Positions 33,593 to 42,507 of a stretch of DNA of 42,650 bases are shown in pieces. Both the position numbers and the translations under genes were made by a program. Every line of letters begins with the position of its first letter. Within the stretch, counting starts at the first letter, position 1. The notes below the pieces were generated by a model that was given only the letters and a program-made list of their open reading frames with translations, searched no databases and had not been told where the DNA came from. Source of the stretch: Phycisphaerales bacterium. Its GTDB lineage: Bacteria > Planctomycetota > Phycisphaerae > SM23-33. Where the stretch lies: the NCBI GenBank assembly GCA_018644725.1, contig JABGPZ010000034.1:1-42650 (forward strand). The letters are read 5' to 3'.

Positions 33593-34843
33593 ATGACTCA
33601 ACGACGTGTCGTGATCACCGGGATGGGGACTGTGAACCCCGTCGGAAATACGGTGAAGGAATTCTGGGATGGCCTGTTGACGGGCAAAAGCGGCCTCGGC
33701 ATGATCGACCGCTTTGACACATCCGCCTATACCTCTCGCATTGGCGGGCAGGTAAAGTGGTCGGGCGTGGCTCCCGAACATGTCCACCCGCGCGAGTCGC
33801 GGAAGATGGACCGGTTCTGTCAATATGCAGTCCAGGCATCTTGCGATGCCGTGGACGATAGTGGCATTGACTTTGCTGCTGAAGACGTCTCACGCTGCGG
33901 CGTGTTGGTCGGCAGTGGCATTGGCGGACTGGAAACCCTCGAAGCGCAGACGCTTCGGGCCCATGCGAAGGGGCCGATGAAAATCAGCCCGTTCACGGTT
34001 CCGCGCCTGATGGTCAACGCCGCCAGCGGTCACCTCGGGATTCGATATGGCCTGATGGGCCCGAACTTCTCGGTCGTGACGGCCTGTGCATCGGCCGCTC
34101 ATGCCATCGGTGAAGCCATGCACGTGATCCAACGTGACGATGCTGACGTGATGATCACGGGCGGCAGCGAAGCGACGATCTGCATGGTGGGCCTGGCGAG
34201 CTTCTGCTCGCTGCGCGGGTTGTCGACCCGCAACGACGACCCGACGGTCGCCTCTCGCCCGTGGGACAAAGACCGTGATGGTTTTGTCCTCGCTGAAGGT
34301 GCGGGTTGCATGATCATCGAAGAACTCGAACACGCCAAGGCGCGTGGCGCGACGATCTATGGTGAGCTGGTAGGCTACGGCGCGAGCTGTGACGCCAACC
34401 ACATCACCGCGCCGCACCCCAACGGCGACGGCGCGGCGCTGGCGATGCGCGCATGCGTGGCCAGCGCGGGGATGAACTTCTCCGACATCGGCTATATCAA
34501 CGCGCACGGCACATCGACGCCTTTGGGCGACATTGCCGAGACCAACGCGATCAAGAAGGTGTTTGGCGACTGGGCGACCGACGGCCTGACCGTCAGCTCG
34601 ACCAAGAGCCTCACCGGGCACATGCTTGGCGCGTCCGGCGGCGTGGAACTCATCGCCTGTGTCAAGGCGATGCAGGACAACGTTCTGCCCGCGACCTACA
34701 ACCACGGCGAACCCTCCGAAGGCTGCGATCTAGATTACATCCCGAACCAGCCCCGCGAGGTCAAAGTCGACGCCATGCTGTCCAACAGCTTCGGCTTCGG
34801 CGGCCACAACGGTTGCCTCATCCTCAAACGCTTCGAAGACTAG
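33593..34843 (+). CDS. fabF: 3-oxoacyl-ACP synthase II
   Basis: Elongating condensing enzyme of type II fatty-acid synthesis. 416 residues, normal. Nucleophile Cys165 in TACASAAH; the two histidines in NAHGTSTPLGD and KSLTGHMLGASG; the C-terminal NSFGFGGHN glycine loop. TGAAAGGA precedes the ATG. Last gene of the cluster; a strong terminator follows. Confidence 0.98.
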   Translation: MTQRRVVITGMGTVNPVGNTVKEFWDGLLTGKSGLGMIDRFDTSAYTSRIGGQVKWSGVAPEHVHPRESRKMDRFCQYAVQASCDAVDDSGIDFAAEDVSRCGVLVGSGIGGLETLEAQTLRAHAKGPMKISPFTVPRLMVNAASGHLGIRYGLMGPNFSVVTACASAAHAIGEAMHVIQRDDADVMITGGSEATICMVGLASFCSLRGLSTRNDDPTVASRPWDKDRDGFVLAEGAGCMIIEELEHAKARGATIYGELVGYGASCDANHITAPHPNGDGAALAMRACVASAGMNFSDIGYINAHGTSTPLGDIAETNAIKKVFGDWATDGLTVSSTKSLTGHMLGASGGVELIACVKAMQDNVLPATYNHGEPSEGCDLDYIPNQPREVKVDAMLSNSFGFGGHNGCLILKRFED

Positions 34844-34908
34844 CCCCGGCCTCGGTGCCCGCGACCCTCGACCGTTTGACGACAGACAAACCGGCCTCGG
34901 CCGAATAG

Positions 34909-34957
34909 ACACAATAAAAGCCGGACAGCTCATTGAGTTGCCCGGCTTTTATTGTGT
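34909..34957. terminator. Strong bidirectional terminator after fabF
   Basis: A 16-bp perfect stem, ACACAATAAAAGCCGG (34909-34924) with CCGGCTTTTATTGTGT (34942-34957), and a 17-nt loop. The T- and A-runs lie inside the stem. It serves both fabF and the convergent oxidoreductase gene. Confidence 0.88.
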
Positions 34958-35008
34958 TGTCTTTTTGTCCGACAGCCTTCTTCGTTACAGTCTTTCGAGG
35001 CGGTCTTT

Positions 35009-36973
35009 TCAGTTTTCGTTGGCGTCTTCCTTGATCTCGACGGCCGAGGGGATGCCCTTGGTCATGGCGGCTTTGAGCGCCGGGAGATGATCTTGATACA
35101 CGCCGCGGGGCGTGGTGTTTTCGTCGACGGCGATTTTCGCGGCCATGCCGACGACCTCGCCCATCATCCCGCCGGTGCGCATCACGCGGATGGTCCCCAG
35201 CGCGACGTGGGTGACGGAGATGCAGCGCCCGGCCATGAATAGGTTGCCGACGTTGCGCGAGTAGAGCGTGCGGTAGGGGATCGGATAGGGCTTGATGCGA
35301 AGGTGGTGGGCCTCGGAAAGGAACGGCCAGTTGGGGAAGTAGTAGCGGTGACCTTTTTTGGGGTAGTGCAGGTCGATGCTCCACGTCGTGGTCACGCAGG
35401 CGTCGGGGAAGAGTTTCATTTTATCGCCATGGATGTCCTGCTGCTTGAGGATCACGTCGCCCAGCAGCCGGCGGCTTTCGCGTTTGCCGGCGATGCAGGC
35501 GACCCACTCCAGTTCGCGCTTGGCATATTGTTTCCGGATTTTCGCGTTGGGGTGGTGCTTGATAAACGCCCAGTTGCCGTAGATCGCGCGGAAGGAGTAG
35601 TCGCGGATCTGTTCGGTTTCGGTGATGTGGTCGCGGCCAATGCCCGACTCCCAGAACCACTCGCCGCCGTGGCAGACGCGGCCGGTCTTGGTCGTAAATT
35701 GCAGCGCCCAGGGGAGGTCTTTGAGCGCGGGGAAGCTCTGGGCGGTTTTTGTGGTTTTGGAATACCACTGGCAGCTCGCGCCCATGGTGACCCGGTCGGC
35801 TTTTGTGGGTGCGAGTTTTTCGCCGGTTTCGGCTTTGGATTCTCGGCCGTGGCGGAAGTCGCCGCCCGCGAGATAGCCTACGCAGCCGTCGCCCGTGCAG
35901 TCGGCGAACAATTTGCCCACGATGCGTGTGCGCTCGCCGGTGTAGATATTGCTGGCGATCACGGCGGTGATGGTGATTTGGTCATCGGCTTTGGTGGTTT
36001 CCACGCCCGTGCCGCGCTGGGAGAGGAACAGTGTGAGGTTTGCTTCGCTGCGGGCGAGAGCGAGTTTCAGGTCATCATAATATTTGTTGGCGGGCTTGGC
36101 GTTGCCCACGCCGCGCGGGCCGAGCTCGTTGGTGACCGCGCCGAGTTTTTCGTAGGGCTTTTGGAAGATCAGGCCCTGGAGGTGGACGCGGACTTCCGAG
36201 GAGTTGTTGCCGCCGAGGACCGGGCGGTCTTGCACGAGGGCGACCTTGAGCCCGAGGCGCGCGGCCGAGAGCGCTGAGGTCGTACCCGCGATACCGCCGC
36301 CGACCACGACAAGGTCGAAGGTGCCGCCGTCTTTGGGGGTCTCAAAGCCGAGGGCTTTGCGGCGCAGCGCAGTCAGATTCAGCAGATCGTTGGGCGGGGT
36401 GAACTTCGCGTCGGTGGTCAGGAGGATCGCATCGCATCGGCCAGCGAAGCCCGTGAGGTCCTTGAGGGTGAGTGTGGTGTCGCCCTTGGCAAGTTTCACC
36501 GTGCCGCCGGATTGCCAGTGCCAATTTTCGCCAACCGTGCCGAACGTCGTGGCGAGGTCTTTGTCGTTGACGGAGAGCTTGAATTTGCCGGGCGAGCCTT
36601 TCGCGCCGAACCATGCTGCCCAGTCGCGCGTGCGGACCCAGACGGTGTATGTCCCGCCGGCTGGGACGGCGACTTTGCCGACGGCGTTTTTGACGGGTTT
36701 GCCCATGCCGTGGGCGAGGAGATAGCTCGAGCCGACCTGGTCGAAGCTCTGCTGGTCGACCCACCATCCGCCGCGCGTGGCGAAGGATTCGGCTTCGACG
36801 AACACGCAGTTCGCGGGGAGCTTGATCGCTTTGGTGGCGGTGTCGAGCTTCGCTTTGTCGCCCGCCGTGGGTGGGTTGGGTGCGATGACGGGCGGCTGGG
36901 TCGAGGGCGCCGGGCCGCCGAGGCAGACCGTGGCGATGGTGAGAATGACTAGTATTGGTGTGGAGTATTTCAT
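35009..36973 (-). CDS. Secreted FAD-dependent oxidoreductase with N-terminal carbohydrate-binding-like domain
   Basis: 654 residues. A signal peptide (about 1-20) leads to a beta-rich domain at about 55-190 (FVEAESFATRGGW, YTVWVRTRDWAAWFG, TLTLKDLTGF) like galactose-binding modules. An FAD-binding GGGIAG follows at 225-230, then the FAD_oxidored family core: GNNSSEVRVHLQG, FADCTGDGCVGYLAGGDFRHGRES, and the C-terminal GRCISVTHVALGTIRVMRTGGMMGE. Such proteins are abundant in planctomycetes and verrucomicrobia and are linked to polysaccharide use; the substrate is unknown. The ATG at 36973 has CAGGAGAACCA before it; upstream codons belong to the MATE region. It is 74 bp downstream of the MATE gene. 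Confidence 0.85.
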   Translation of the reverse strand: MKYSTPILVILTIATVCLGGPAPSTQPPVIAPNPPTAGDKAKLDTATKAIKLPANCVFVEAESFATRGGWWVDQQSFDQVGSSYLLAHGMGKPVKNAVGKVAVPAGGTYTVWVRTRDWAAWFGAKGSPGKFKLSVNDKDLATTFGTVGENWHWQSGGTVKLAKGDTTLTLKDLTGFAGRCDAILLTTDAKFTPPNDLLNLTALRRKALGFETPKDGGTFDLVVVGGGIAGTTSALSAARLGLKVALVQDRPVLGGNNSSEVRVHLQGLIFQKPYEKLGAVTNELGPRGVGNAKPANKYYDDLKLALARSEANLTLFLSQRGTGVETTKADDQITITAVIASNIYTGERTRIVGKLFADCTGDGCVGYLAGGDFRHGRESKAETGEKLAPTKADRVTMGASCQWYSKTTKTAQSFPALKDLPWALQFTTKTGRVCHGGEWFWESGIGRDHITETEQIRDYSFRAIYGNWAFIKHHPNAKIRKQYAKRELEWVACIAGKRESRRLLGDVILKQQDIHGDKMKLFPDACVTTTWSIDLHYPKKGHRYYFPNWPFLSEAHHLRIKPYPIPYRTLYSRNVGNLFMAGRCISVTHVALGTIRVMRTGGMMGEVVGMAAKIAVDENTTPRGVYQDHLPALKAAMTKGIPSAVEIKEDANEN

Positions 36974-37047
36974 TGGTTCTCCTGCAGAAATGGGTCCCCT
37001 CAGTGTAACGGATGTGGGGTGTGATAATTTCTTTTTTATGTTCCTTT

Positions 37048-38511
37048 TTATGTTTCGAAATCGCGCGGTTCGGGTATGAGCGGGGCGGGCTCGATCACCC
37101 GCATCGATTCCCACGCGCCACGGTGATAGCGTATGGCGAAGACGATGGCATAGATTGCGACGTAGGCCACGAAGATCGCCCAGAACGAGTGGAGGCCCAT
37201 CCCGAAGTGGTGGGCCAGCGCGACGGGGACCACGAAGAAGCACCACTCCAGCGCGATGCTCATGTACATCGTCCATTTGGTATCGCCCGCGCCGCCGAGG
37301 GCGTGGGAGACGGTGATCGCGATGGCGTCAAACGACAGGTAGGCCGCGAGATAGAGCATCAGAAGTTTCGCGATGGCAAAGGTTTGGCCCTGGAGCGGGT
37401 CGCCGGAGCGCTGGAAGCGTTGCAGCAGTGCATCGGGGGCAATTACAAACAGCGCCGCCATCAGCAGGGCGTATCCGACGGCGAGGCGGATGGTGTTTTT
37501 CACCGCCCGACGTGCGGCGGGAATGTTGACCGCGCCGATGGCCTGGCCGACGAGGACGCTGCCCGCCTGCCCGAGGCCCACCAGTGGCAAAAACGCCAGC
37601 GCATTGATCGACAGCGCGATGTTGGAGGCTTCGTGCTCGAGCGAACCGAGCGTGCCGATGTAGTAGACAAAGATGTTGAAGCCGAGGACTTCGAGGAAAA
37701 AGCGCGTGCCGGAGGGCGATCCGAATTTCCACAGCCGGCTGAGCAAATGGCGACTGGGGCGGAAGCGGTGCGTGGCAAAGGTCTCGCGGTGGGATTTGCG
37801 GAGCAGCAGGGCCAGGAAGATCACGGTCCCCAGTGCCGAGGCGATGACCGTCCCCCAGGCTGCGCCAGCAATGCCCATTTCTCCCAGAGGAGAGGCGGTG
37901 TGGAGGACGGTGAGTTGGCCACCGACTTCGCCGATGCCGTAGGGGATTTCGCCGAAGATCAGAATGTAGTTCAGGAGGATGTTGACGGCCGTCATTCCCA
38001 GCTCGACGATCATGACCACGCGGGTTTTGCCCCGCCCGGACCAGAATCCCGTCATCGCGCCGTTGAGCAAACCGAAGATGCTCCCGCACAGAAGAATGCG
38101 AAAATAGCTCAACTCGGCCGCCAGCAGGTCTCCGCTGTGGCCGAACAGGCCGATGATCGCGCCGCTGAAGGGGAGTAGTATCGGCAAGAGCACTCCGCCC
38201 ACCAGCGCGAAATGCATCCCTGTCCACACCGACGGACCGACGCGGTGAGGCTGTTTGGAGCCAGTGTATTGGGAGACAAATGTCGCGGTGTAGAAGCAGA
38301 TCCCCAGAAAAAAGCACATCAGCGTAAAGCTGGTGATGCCTGCCTGGAGCGAGGCCTTGATGGCGGTTTCGCTGTGACGGCTGAGCATGACCCGGTCGGC
38401 GAAGAGGCGCAGGGCATGGCCCGACGAGGCCAGAATCAAAGGCCACGCCACACGCAATACGTCGCGCAGGCTTCCACGATGGCAGGAGGATTGGAGTGGT
38501 TCTATGGTCAT
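37048..38511 (-). CDS. MATE-family multidrug/metabolite exporter
   Basis: 487 residues, about twelve membrane spans in two six-helix halves. MATE traits: an N-terminal segment VAWPLILASSGHALRLFADRVMLS, FVSQYTGSKQPHR, and in the second half LPLVGLGQAGSVLVGQAIGA and HALGGAGDTKWTMYMS. Exports drugs or metabolites using a Na+ or H+ gradient (family knowledge). The start MTIEPLQSS at 38511 lies ten bases after a TATACT -10 element, giving a very short leader; the open frame to 38709 has no support. It could share a transcript with the oxidoreductase gene downstream. Confidence 0.9.
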   Translation of the reverse strand: MTIEPLQSSCHRGSLRDVLRVAWPLILASSGHALRLFADRVMLSRHSETAIKASLQAGITSFTLMCFFLGICFYTATFVSQYTGSKQPHRVGPSVWTGMHFALVGGVLLPILLPFSGAIIGLFGHSGDLLAAELSYFRILLCGSIFGLLNGAMTGFWSGRGKTRVVMIVELGMTAVNILLNYILIFGEIPYGIGEVGGQLTVLHTASPLGEMGIAGAAWGTVIASALGTVIFLALLLRKSHRETFATHRFRPSRHLLSRLWKFGSPSGTRFFLEVLGFNIFVYYIGTLGSLEHEASNIALSINALAFLPLVGLGQAGSVLVGQAIGAVNIPAARRAVKNTIRLAVGYALLMAALFVIAPDALLQRFQRSGDPLQGQTFAIAKLLMLYLAAYLSFDAIAITVSHALGGAGDTKWTMYMSIALEWCFFVVPVALAHHFGMGLHSFWAIFVAYVAIYAIVFAIRYHRGAWESMRVIEPAPLIPEPRDFET

Positions 38512-38642
38512 GAAGTCGCACAGTATAACGGTGAGCGGAGCGAAAGAAAACGCACAAACGCGATTTTTTTCCGCGATCCCTAAATTGGCGCGTTGGTGTC
38601 CAATCGTGAACGATTCTTCCTTGGGATGCGTGGAGAATTGCC

Positions 38643-38672
38643 TTGACTTGAAATGACGGCCAGCCGTATACT
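38643..38672 (+). promoter_or_regulatory. Predicted promoter of prepilin-like gene 3
   Basis: TTGACT, 18-bp spacer, TATACT. It gives a leader of about 115 nt before the ATG at 38794. I looked for a known riboswitch in this leader and recognised none. Confidence 0.65.
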
Positions 38673-38793
38673 GGATTGAAGCGATAATGAGGCCTGAAAG
38701 TAGGCACATCCGCGTTTTGCGGGGGACTTTTTCCCTGTGGGCGGGTGGTTTGCGTCGGGACGTGAGACAACCCTTGTAGCAACGGATGACACT

Positions 38794-39633
38794 ATGAAAC
38801 AGAAACGTGGATTCACTCTAATCGAGCTTTTGGTGGTCATGGGCATTATGGTCCTTTTGATTGGGATTGCCTTGCCTGCGCTCACCAATCTCATGTCCTC
38901 GTCGGCTTCAAACCAGACCTATGAATTGTTCGCGGGAGCGCTCAACCGTGCCCGGGCAATTGCTTATTCCGAAAGGGTGTATACGTGTGTTCATGTTCAG
39001 GTGGTCAATCCCGCGTATGTGAAGCTGCACCCCGATCTGGAAAATACGCATTACATGGCCATTTTGGTTTTGGACGACACTCTTCCAGCTGGTACGATTC
39101 TCGATGCCACGAATGATGTAGACGGGGACGGAAAGTATGATGGGAAGTTTTTCCAGCCCCGCAAGCATAGCAATTCACAGATTTCCACCAAGTATGGCAC
39201 GATCGAACCCAAAGCACTGCCGAGGGGCTGGGCACTGGGTGGGGTAGATAGTCCGTGGGTGGAGGAAAATAGCGATGGTATAACCGAATTTGTGGAGGCT
39301 GCGGCTACGGGACTGGATGGTTTTACGACCGTTACAGTGATTTTTAATCCTGATGGCCAGGTGGTGACCAGCATTGCAGGCAAAGGTGCCCCAATGGGAG
39401 ACGATGCCGGATTGTTTGGTGAAAGCGCATTATGGCAATTGGGCAGTGGTGATACCGCAGGCGTGATGGTGGTGACCATCGTGGATTATGAAGGGTTGAA
39501 GTATATGGAGGATGATGAGGAGAAAGCAGATGTAACGGCGCGGTTGGACTGGCTCAATGAAAATGGCCAATTCCTCTCGATCAATGTGTTCACCGGTCAC
39601 CTGTTTCCGCGGGTCGTTCCGCCGGCAGATTGA
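38794..39633 (+). CDS. Prepilin-like protein 3 (GspH/FimT-like)
   Basis: 279 residues. Short leader MKQKRG, cleavage Gly6-Phe7, then [14 protein letters not shown] with Glu at mature position 5. The body (SSASNQTYELFAGALNRARAIAYSERV) is the arrangement seen in GspH/FimT minor pseudopilins, followed by beta-rich sequence with a DVDGDGKYDGK segment that may bind calcium. It lacks the H-X9-DG-type tail of the pair at 12.8-14.6 kb and is not a close paralogue of them. The ATG at 38794 is chosen for GGATGACACT upstream; the frame opens at 38737. Stands alone, convergent with the aminotransferase gene. Confidence 0.82.
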   Translation: MKQKRGFTLIELLVVMGIMVLLIGIALPALTNLMSSSASNQTYELFAGALNRARAIAYSERVYTCVHVQVVNPAYVKLHPDLENTHYMAILVLDDTLPAGTILDATNDVDGDGKYDGKFFQPRKHSNSQISTKYGTIEPKALPRGWALGGVDSPWVEENSDGITEFVEAAATGLDGFTTVTVIFNPDGQVVTSIAGKGAPMGDDAGLFGESALWQLGSGDTAGVMVVTIVDYEGLKYMEDDEEKADVTARLDWLNENGQFLSINVFTGHLFPRVVPPAD

Positions 39634-39664
39634 TCGTACTCTCCCTTTTTCGATCACAGAATAC

Positions 39665-39703
39665 AAACACACCGCCGGGCATTGCTCGACGGTGTGTTTT
39701 TTT
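39665..39703 (+). terminator. Terminator of prepilin-like gene 3
   Basis: AAACACACCG (39665-39674) pairs with CGGTGTGTTT (39690-39699) and is followed by T. It may also act weakly on the opposite strand. Confidence 0.85.
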
Positions 39704-39769
39704 GATGGGGATTTGATGGAACCGGGTCGTGGATGGCTCTCATGAGACTATCCTGCCGATCACCGGAAG

Positions 39770-40903
39770 TTATTTATTCGCAACCAGGAAGGTCTTGAGC
39801 GTATCGACGACGTATTGTTGCTGGTCGTCGGTGAGCTCGGCGTAGATTGGCAGGGCAAGGGTTTCGGCCGCCGCTTGTTCGGAATTCGGCATGTCGCCGG
39901 TTTTGTAGCCCAGAGCGGCGAAGCATTCTTGCTGGTGCATCGGCACGGGGTAGTAGATGTCGCAGCCGATGTTGTTTTCGCGCAGGCAGGCGATCGCCTC
40001 GTCGCGATTCGGGATGCGGATGATGTACTGGTTGTAGATCATTTCGTTGCCGGGCTTGACGATGGGGGTGGTGATTTCGTCGACGTTTGCAAAGGCCGCG
40101 TCATAGAACGCCGCGTTGGCGCGTCGGCCTTCGTGCCAGCTGTCGAGCTGGGGCAGCTTGAGCTTGAGCCCAGCGGCTTGGAGGGTGTCGAGGCGGAAGT
40201 TTGCGCCGACCCACTTGTGATAATATTTCGGGTTCATGCCATGGTTGCGGCATTCGCGCAGTGTCTCTGCGAGTTCGGCATTGTTGGTCGTCACGATGCC
40301 GCCGTCGCCGAGGCCGCCGAGGTTTTTCGACGGGAAGAAGCTGAAACAGCCCGTGTCGCCGAAGCTACCGGCGGGCTTGCCGTTCTGCTTGGCACCAATG
40401 GCCTGGGCACCATCTTCGATCACGGCGAGGTTATACTTTTTCGCGAGCGCGAGAATCGGCTCCATGTCTGCGAGCTGGCCGTAGAGGTGAACGGGAATGA
40501 TGGCCTTGGTGCGCTCGGTGATGGCCGCCTCGATTTTCGTCGTGTCAATGTTGAACGTGTCGGGCTCGATGTCCACAAACACAGGCCGTGCACCGACGCG
40601 CCAAATGCTGCCGGCCGTCGCGAAAAAGGTGTAGGGCGTGGTAATCACTTCGTCGGCGGGGCCTTCGTCGAGTGGGCTGCGATAGATGCCCAGCGACATC
40701 AGCGAGGCCACCAGCGCGTCGGTGCCGCTGGAGACGCCCACGGCGTGGTCCGTACCGCAATAGGCGGCGAGGTCGGCTTCGAGTTCACCCACGGCCGGGC
40801 CGTTGATGAAATATTGGCTGTCAAGAACGTCGCGGACAATCGGCTCCATCTCGGCGCGGAGCGAGGCGTATTGGGCCTTGAGATCCAAAAGCGGGACTTG
40901 CAT
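39770..40903 (-). CDS. DegT/DnrJ/EryC1/StrS sugar aminotransferase (WbpE-like)
   Basis: PLP-dependent aminotransferase acting on keto-sugar nucleotides. 377 residues. PLP lysine Lys193 in FFPSKNLGGLGDGG; EDGAQAIGA with Asp164 and Gln167; SSGTDAL binds the PLP phosphate. The overall pattern (SQYFINGPAVGELE, YTFFATAGSI, VDIEPDTFNID, IPVHLYGQ) is close to WbpE, which makes a 3-amino derivative of UDP-GlcNAcA. The divergent neighbour is a WbpA-like dehydrogenase, which supports that pathway, although WbpB and WbpD partners are not in the window. AGAAAGGTGG precedes the ATG. Confidence 0.88.
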   Translation of the reverse strand: MQVPLLDLKAQYASLRAEMEPIVRDVLDSQYFINGPAVGELEADLAAYCGTDHAVGVSSGTDALVASLMSLGIYRSPLDEGPADEVITTPYTFFATAGSIWRVGARPVFVDIEPDTFNIDTTKIEAAITERTKAIIPVHLYGQLADMEPILALAKKYNLAVIEDGAQAIGAKQNGKPAGSFGDTGCFSFFPSKNLGGLGDGGIVTTNNAELAETLRECRNHGMNPKYYHKWVGANFRLDTLQAAGLKLKLPQLDSWHEGRRANAAFYDAAFANVDEITTPIVKPGNEMIYNQYIIRIPNRDEAIACLRENNIGCDIYYPVPMHQQECFAALGYKTGDMPNSEQAAAETLALPIYAELTDDQQQYVVDTLKTFLVANK

Positions 40904-41066
40904 GGCGATCCACCTTTCTAGGGAAGAGGGCTATCAATTCCTGCGTATCTTAGCATCTCCCCATATTGGAAATAAAGAAGAATTTCCTTATTTAACCATC
41001 TTCCTGCGATTTTTCTCACCCTGCGCGGTGCAAAGGGCCGAAAAAAGGTATACACATCTCGGGGGG

Positions 41067-41078
41067 TTTTGCTATACT
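41067..41078 (+). promoter_or_regulatory. Extended -10 promoter of the WbpA-like gene
   Basis: TTTTGC followed by TATACT (41073-41078), a TGn-extended -10; the -35 is poor. The leader is about 42 nt and carries AAGGAG. Confidence 0.6.
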
Positions 41079-41126
41079 CCTCGTCTTGCTTTCCTATCCC
41101 TACCCGTTGCACAAGGAGATTGGCAC

Positions 41127-42452
41127 ATGCGGAAGAAATACATGAAGAAGATTGAAGACGGCTCGGCCGTTGTTGGCGTAATTGGCTTGGGGTATGTTGG
41201 CTTGCCGCTTTGCCGCGAATTTGTACGTGGCGGCGCGAAGGTCCTCGGCTTTGATGTCGACAAGAAGAAGATCCAGTCGATCAAGAAGAAAAAGACGTAC
41301 ATCGAGCACATTCCCGACTCGACAATTGCCGAAATGGTGAATTCCAAGCTCTTTGCCGCGACGACGGATTTTGATCGTCTTGGCGAGCCCGATGCGCTGC
41401 TGATCGCGGTGCCCACGCCGTTGGACGAATATCGCCAGCCGGATTTGAAGTATGTCACTCTCAGCTGTGAGGCGATTGCCCCGCGGCTTCGTAAGGGCCA
41501 GCTGGTGGTTCTCGAATCGACGACCTATCCCGGCACGACCAAAGAGGTCATGCTGCCGATTCTCGAAAAGGGCAGCGGGCTGAAGGTCGGCAAAGATTTC
41601 TTCCTGGCCTATTCGCCCGAGCGCGAAGATCCCGGCCGCACCGATTATTCGACCAAGACCATCCCCAAGGTCGTCGGCGGCATCGACAAGGATTCGATGG
41701 ATATTGCCTGCGCGATCTACAAGCTCGCCATCGACGAACCCGTCGCGGTGTCCAGCTGCGAAGCGGCCGAGGCAGCCAAGATCCTCGAAAACACCTATCG
41801 CTGCGTGAACATCGCGCTGGTGAATGAGCTGAAGATGCTCTTTGACAAGATGGGCATTGACGTGTGGGAAGTGATTCGCGCCGCCAAGACCAAGCCCTTC
41901 GGGTTCACTGCGTTCTATCCCGGCCCGGGCCTCGGGGGGCACTGCATCCCGATCGACCCGTTCTATCTCAGCTGGAAAGCTAAGGAATATGAATGCCCCA
42001 CGCGCTTTATTGAGCTGGCGGGCGAAGTCAACGTCGGCATGCCCGAGTGGGTCATCACGAAGGTGATGGAGGCGCTCAACGGCAAGAAGAAGCCAATGAA
42101 CGGTAGCAAGATTTTGCTGCTGGGTCTGGCGTACAAGCCCAACGTCGACGACGACCGCGAAAGCCCGAGCTATAAGCTGTGGGAATTGTTGAAAGACAAG
42201 GGTGCCAAGGTCGACTATCACGACCCGCACTGCCCGGTGGTTCAGCATACGCGCGAATATCCGCAGTTCGTGGGAATCAAGTCCAAGCCACTCACGGCCG
42301 CCGCGCTGAAGAAATATGACGCAGTGCTGATCTCAACGGACCACGCTGCCGTGGACTACAACTTTGTCGTCGAGAATTCGGCGATGGTGATCGACACGCG
42401 CAACGCAACGGCGAAGGTCAAAAAGGGCCGGAAGAAAATCGTCAAGGCCTAG
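41127..42452 (+). CDS. wbpA: UDP-N-acetylglucosamine 6-dehydrogenase (WbpA-like)
   Basis: Oxidises UDP-GlcNAc to UDP-GlcNAcA with NAD+. 441 residues. NAD loop GVIGLGYVG at 17-25; YSPEREDPG; catalytic Cys273 in GPGLGGHCIPIDPFYLSWKA, a pattern typical of WbpA rather than of UDP-glucose dehydrogenase; KPNVDDDRESPSYKL near the C-terminus. The start is set by CAAGGAGATTGGCAC; the frame opens at 40803 but runs antisense through the aminotransferase start. The C-terminal tail is Lys-rich (KVKKGRKKIVKA). Product likely feeds surface polysaccharide. Confidence 0.9.
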   Translation: MRKKYMKKIEDGSAVVGVIGLGYVGLPLCREFVRGGAKVLGFDVDKKKIQSIKKKKTYIEHIPDSTIAEMVNSKLFAATTDFDRLGEPDALLIAVPTPLDEYRQPDLKYVTLSCEAIAPRLRKGQLVVLESTTYPGTTKEVMLPILEKGSGLKVGKDFFLAYSPEREDPGRTDYSTKTIPKVVGGIDKDSMDIACAIYKLAIDEPVAVSSCEAAEAAKILENTYRCVNIALVNELKMLFDKMGIDVWEVIRAAKTKPFGFTAFYPGPGLGGHCIPIDPFYLSWKAKEYECPTRFIELAGEVNVGMPEWVITKVMEALNGKKKPMNGSKILLLGLAYKPNVDDDRESPSYKLWELLKDKGAKVDYHDPHCPVVQHTREYPQFVGIKSKPLTAAALKKYDAVLISTDHAAVDYNFVVENSAMVIDTRNATAKVKKGRKKIVKA

Positions 42453-42473
42453 TCCTGCTACACACTGATAATA

Positions 42474-42507
42474 AAAAACGCTGCTCCAAGGAGTGGCGTT
42501 TTTTTAT
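42474..42507 (+). terminator. Terminator of the WbpA-like gene
   Basis: AAAAAACGC and CTCC pair with GGAG and GCGTTTTTT across a 2-nt loop and a small TG/TG bulge. The remaining 42508-42650 shows nothing that I can name. Confidence 0.88.

Noticed and set aside
38680-38793. Riboswitch (for example c-di-GMP) in the leader of prepilin-like gene 3
   Set aside because: The G-rich leader looked suggestive, but conserved cores of the classes I know do not match.
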